From: CADDYX01 sp045809945
GTDB taxonomy: Bacteria > Verrucomicrobiota > Verrucomicrobiia > Chthoniobacterales > UBA10450
DNA: 8,770 nt
NCBI GenBank assembly: GCA_045809945.1
Contig: JBJMWW010000109.1
Coordinates: 1 to 8,770 of the forward strand
Direction: 5' to 3'
This document shows positions 6,047 to 8,770 of the stretch, piece by piece. The notes beneath the pieces were generated by a model. It made no database searches. It saw nothing but the letters and a program-made list of their open reading frames with translations, and was not told where the DNA came from. Position numbers and translations under genes: made by a program. Within the stretch, counting starts at the first letter, position 1. The number at the start of each line of letters is the position of its first letter.

Positions 6047-6177
6047 CCCGAGCGTATGCGAGAGCCTGCCCTGAGCGAGTCCCGCGCACGCGGGACAAGT
6101 CGAATGGGGACCTCACAAATGTCCGTAGCGACGTCGTTGCGAACGCTTGCGAGGTCCCTCGCTACGCTCGGGATGAC
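6042..6177. repeat. Dyad (REPIN-like) repeat, copy 3, longest and composite
   Basis: A 136-base element with perfect 15-base inverted ends: GTCATCCCGAGCGTA at 6042-6056 and its reverse complement at 6163-6177. Inner pairs are TCCC (6155-6158) with GGGA (6170-6173), CGTAGCGA (6124-6131) with TCGCTACG (6159-6166), GGGACCTC (6107-6114) with GAGGTCCC (6151-6158), and a perfect hairpin GTCCCGCGCACGCGGGAC at 6079-6096. Several folds exclude each other. The left half-unit has lost its short stem partner. The element fills the whole space between lgt and the ExbB gene, supplies the last codons and TAG stop of lgt, and contains the most upstream ATG of the ExbB frame. It may attenuate or process the - strand transcript here; that is inference. 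Confidence 0.85.
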
Positions 6178-7115
6178 GGCATTAGCGCTGGAGGAAACGC
6201 AGGGCGCCGCTTGGCCACGACGATGAAACCAATGCCGATCGCGACGAGAAAAAACGAGAAGAACTGCCCGCGCGTGAACGGTCCGACGAGCGACGCATCG
6301 GGCTCGCGGAACTGTTCGCAGATGATCCGGAAGATCGCGTAGCAGATCATGAACAAGCCAATGATCACGCCGTTCGGCTGTCGCGTGCGCATGCGGACGA
6401 ACCAGAGAATCGCGAAGAGCAGCACACCTTCAGCGAATGCCTCGTAAAGCTGCGATGGATGGCGCGGCGTGAGGATGCCGCGCAATGCGTCCACCACCTG
6501 CGGATGGGTTCGCGCGGCCTCGACGATCGCGTCCGGCGTGGTGATCGTCGGATCGATCCGGTGACAAACGGCGACCGCGCGGTCGGCCTCGGCCGCATTC
6601 GCCGGATCGAGCAATTCTTTCGGGAATTGCACAGCCCAGGCGACGTTCGCCGCACGCCCGTAAAGCTCGCCGTTGATGAAGTTCGCGCAGCGGCCAAAGA
6701 ACAAACCAATCGGCGCCGCCACGCAAAGTGCGTCGCCCAGGTTCGTCCAGGAAAGGTGATGACGGCGCGCGTAAAACAAAGCGAAGAAGAAGATCCCGAG
6801 AATCCCGCCGTGGCTGGACATTCCGCCTTCCCAGACTCGCAGGATGGAGAGCGGCTCGCGCAGCATCTCCGGTTTGTAAAACAGGACGTAGCCAAGCCGG
6901 CCGCCGAGCATCACTCCGAACAACGCCACCCAGGTGACAAAATCGCCGACCTGCTGCGGACGCATATCGAGATAACCGCGCTTCGCGAACCAGACGAGAA
7001 GCAGATACGCGGCGACGAATGCCGAGACGTAGGCCATGCCGTACCAGCGCGGACCAATGTTTTCGTGGATCCGGAAGATGAACGGATCGAGCCGATGAAC
7101 GTAGTAAGCGAACAT
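6162..7115 (-). CDS. lgt: Prolipoprotein diacylglyceryl transferase
   Basis: Lgt moves a diacylglyceryl group from phosphatidylglycerol to the lipobox Cys of prolipoproteins at the inner membrane, the first step of lipoprotein maturation. Counting from the ATG at 7115 (317 residues), the family signature GRCANFINGELYGR is at 141-154 with Arg142 and Asn145. SSHGGILG at 100-107 holds the essential His102, RHPSQLYEAFAEG is at 218-230, and FRIICEQFREPD is at 262-273. About seven hydrophobic segments are visible. Residues 166-216 form an extra stretch of about 50 residues between VQFP and RHPSQLY, where E. coli Lgt has a short loop, which makes the protein longer than usual. The start overlaps the uvrA stop (TGATG); an in-frame GTG at 7118 would add one residue. 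The last codons (PSSRA) and the TAG stop come from repeat copy 3, so the original C-terminus has been altered. Confidence 0.95.
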   Translation of the reverse strand: MFAYYVHRLDPFIFRIHENIGPRWYGMAYVSAFVAAYLLLVWFAKRGYLDMRPQQVGDFVTWVALFGVMLGGRLGYVLFYKPEMLREPLSILRVWEGGMSSHGGILGIFFFALFYARRHHLSWTNLGDALCVAAPIGLFFGRCANFINGELYGRAANVAWAVQFPKELLDPANAAEADRAVAVCHRIDPTITTPDAIVEAARTHPQVVDALRGILTPRHPSQLYEAFAEGVLLFAILWFVRMRTRQPNGVIIGLFMICYAIFRIICEQFREPDASLVGPFTRGQFFSFFLVAIGIGFIVVAKRRPAFPPALMPSSRA

Positions 7116-7118
7116 CAC
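7113..7118 (-). promoter_or_regulatory. Stop/start overlap coupling uvrA to lgt
   Basis: Read on the - strand the six bases are GTGATG. TGA (7117-7115) ends uvrA, ATG (7115-7113) starts lgt, and an in-frame GTG (7118-7116) is an alternative start. Such overlaps usually let ribosomes finishing the first gene start the second. No separate Shine-Dalgarno sequence is visible. This supports uvrA and lgt being on one transcript. Confidence 0.7.
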
Positions 7119-8770
7119 GCTGCGCGTTGCTTGCCGGAAATTCCGAGTGCCTCGCGCAAAAACGGCGCGGTGCGGCTGATCCGGTTTCGTGCCACCTCTT
7201 CCGGTGTGCCGCTGGCGACGATTTCGCCGCCGGCTGCTCCCGCTTCCGGTCCGATGTCGACCAGGTAATCAGCTTCCGCGATCACGCAGATGTTGTGTTC
7301 GATCACGATCACAGTGTGCCCCTCATCAACCAGTCGATGCAGCACTTTGATCAGCAACTCGACATCGGCCATGTGCAATCCAATCGTCGGCTCCTCCAGC
7401 AGATAGAGCGTCGATTTCGGTTTGCGCATTTTGCGCAACCGTTCGTTCTGCGCGCGACCGGCGCCGCGACTCAGTTCAGTCACGAGTTTCAATCGTTGCG
7501 CTTCACCGCCGCTCAGCGTCGGACTTGGTTGGCCGAGCTTGAGATAACCGAGGCCGGTCTCATTCAAGAGCGAGAGCGGACGCGCGACTTTGTTGTTCGC
7601 GGCAAAAAATTGCGATGCTTCTTCGATCGTCATGTCGAGGACGTCACCGATCGATTTCTCGTTGTAGAGCGCCTCGAGCGTCTGCGCGTTGTAACGTCGT
7701 CCGCCGCAGTCCTCGCAAGGGACGAAGGTGCTCGGCAGGAAATTCATCTCCAGCTTGATTGAGCCCTGGCCTTTGCACGTCTCGCAGCGGCCACCTTCGG
7801 CGTTGAATGAAAACCGACTCGCGCTGTAGCCGCGCATCCGCGAGACCGGCAGTTGCGCATAGAGATTTCGAATTTCGTCGAAGACTTTGATGTAGGTCGC
7901 TGGAGTCGAGCGTGACGTTTTGCCGATCGGCGACTGATCGACTTCGTAAACCGCGTCGATTTCACCCGCGCCAGTCGCTAGTTTGAACAACTCAGCGTTG
8001 CCGCCACGCTTTTTCTGCTCCAGCTCGTCGCGCACCGCCGGCCAGAGCACATCGTGCATCAACGTCGATTTGCCTGAGCCGGAAATGCCGGTGATGACCG
8101 ACAGCCGTCCGATCGGGAATCGCACGTCGACGTTCTTCAAATTATTCGCGCGCGCGCCGCGAATCTCGATCCACTCGTTCGCCGCACGAAGCGAGCGACG
8201 CTCGTTTCGGGTTGGGTGACACATTGGATTTTTCAGGCAGCGGCCGGTCTCGGATTTCGCGTTTCGCTCGATCTCGCTCATCGTGCCGTGGGCCACGACT
8301 TCGCCGCCGTGTATACCGGCGCCCGGGCCAAGATCGATGATGTGATCGGCGCGGCGCATCGTCTCTTCATCGTGCTCAACGATGACGAGCGAGTTCCCCT
8401 TTTCGCGCAACTGCGTCAGCGTTTCGAGCAGCTGCACGTTGTCGCGCGGATGCAATCCGATCGTCGGTTCATCGAGTACGTAAAGCACGCCGCGGAGATT
8501 CGAGCCGAGTTGCGCCGCGAGGCGGATGCGCTGCGATTCGCCGCCGCTCAGCGTCTTGGCGCTTCGGCCTAACGAGAGATATCCGAGTCCGACGTTTTCC
8601 ATGAACTCTAGGCGTTGCTGAATCTCGGGAACCAGATCGGCCGCGATCGTCTTCTGGTTTCCACGGAAACGCAGTTTGCCGATGAGCTGCCACGCTTCCG
8701 CGGCAGAAAGTGCAGTGAAAGCGTCGATGGTGTGACCCTGCACCCGCACATGACGCGCGACTGCGTTCAA
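7115..8770 (-). CDS. uvrA: Excinuclease ABC subunit A (UvrA), N-terminal part outside window
   Basis: The C-terminal 551 residues of the damage-recognition ATPase of nucleotide excision repair, which loads UvrB on damaged DNA. The frame runs off the right edge; the codon at 8770 is TTG inside the protein, not a start. In fragment numbering there is ABC signature I LSGGESQ at 74-80, Walker B I YVLDEPTIGLHPRD at 97-110, VEHDEET at 131-137, Walker A II GISGSGKST at 228-236, YEVDQSPIGKTSRSTPATY at 275-293, the zinc module with Cys329, Cys332, Cys352 and Cys355, signature II LSGGEAQ at 419-425, Walker B II YLLEEPTIGLH at 456-466, and His492. Missing are the first Walker A, the UvrB-binding domain and the N-terminal insertions, about 400 residues by comparison with E. 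coli UvrA. Two oddities: Glu459 replaces the Walker B Asp of the second ATPase site, and about 12 basic extra residues (439-452) precede it. The TGA stop overlaps the lgt ATG. Confidence 0.97.
   Translation of the reverse strand: MNAVARHVRVQGHTIDAFTALSAAEAWQLIGKLRFRGNQKTIAADLVPEIQQRLEFMENVGLGYLSLGRSAKTLSGGESQRIRLAAQLGSNLRGVLYVLDEPTIGLHPRDNVQLLETLTQLREKGNSLVIVEHDEETMRRADHIIDLGPGAGIHGGEVVAHGTMSEIERNAKSETGRCLKNPMCHPTRNERRSLRAANEWIEIRGARANNLKNVDVRFPIGRLSVITGISGSGKSTLMHDVLWPAVRDELEQKKRGGNAELFKLATGAGEIDAVYEVDQSPIGKTSRSTPATYIKVFDEIRNLYAQLPVSRMRGYSASRFSFNAEGGRCETCKGQGSIKLEMNFLPSTFVPCEDCGGRRYNAQTLEALYNEKSIGDVLDMTIEEASQFFAANNKVARPLSLLNETGLGYLKLGQPSPTLSGGEAQRLKLVTELSRGAGRAQNERLRKMRKPKSTLYLLEEPTIGLHMADVELLIKVLHRLVDEGHTVIVIEHNICVIAEADYLVDIGPEAGAAGGEIVASGTPEEVARNRISRTAPFLREALGISGKQRAA

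Noticed and set aside
2738..6177. The GTCAT...ATGAC elements as a CRISPR array or a transposon with target duplication
   Set aside because: The copies are single, 1-2 kb apart, of different lengths, and have no regular spacers. I see no convincing flanking direct duplications or transposase gene.
6459..7268. Long open frame (269 codons) on the + strand opposite lgt and the end of uvrA
   Set aside because: It is the antisense of well-conserved Lgt and UvrA motifs, with the Arg/Asp/Glu-rich composition typical of shadow frames in GC-rich DNA.
7127..7762. 211-codon + strand frame opposite uvrA
   Set aside because: It lies fully opposite the zinc module and second ATPase domain of UvrA and shows no protein family features.

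Overview
The window is a piece of a GC-rich (about 60% by eye) chromosome from a Gram-negative, probably soil-type bacterium. Lgt, a proton-driven ExbB/ExbD/TonB (TolQRA-like) envelope system and a heptose-phosphate isomerase imply a double membrane. The gene order, the form of UvrA and LigC, and the gene-border repeats fit Verrucomicrobiota (Chthoniobacterales-like) or Acidobacteriota best. That placement is inference, not proof. Genes are tightly packed, no gap reaches 300 bases, and there are no RNA genes, transposases, CRISPR arrays or obvious foreign genes.

The left part (2-3824) is read on the + strand: the end of a GmhA-type phosphoheptose isomerase, an NhaP/YjcE-type Na+/H+ antiporter, a protein of unknown function, and a stand-alone LigC-type ATP-dependent DNA ligase. 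Spacings are 21, 23 and 32 bases, so they could share a transcript whose promoter lies left of the window.

The right part (8770-3927) is read on the - strand: the C-terminal part of UvrA, Lgt (overlapping the uvrA stop as TGATG), then an ExbB/TolQ channel protein, an ExbD/TolR protein and a TonB/TolA-like protein. The last three should form one inner-membrane machine that uses the proton gradient to work on the outer membrane. Their promoter is not in the window unless it lies inside the repeat upstream of exbB. The two gene sets converge at about 3825-3926.

The most unusual content is between the genes. Three copies of one dyad repeat (2738-2808, 3839-3915, 6042-6177) start with GTCAT and end with ATGAC. 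Each is a pair of inverted half-units, and in five of six half-units a short hairpin stem is kept although its sequence differs (CCC/GGG, TCT/AGA, TCC/GGA, GTC/GAC). This is covariation that points to selection for, or copying through, a folded single strand, much like REP doublets (REPINs). The copies cut into coding ends: they supply the stop of the unknown protein and of Lgt, and possibly the first ATG of the ExbB protein. A second, unrelated dyad built from 14-base units lies between the ExbB and ExbD genes and supplies the ExbB stop.
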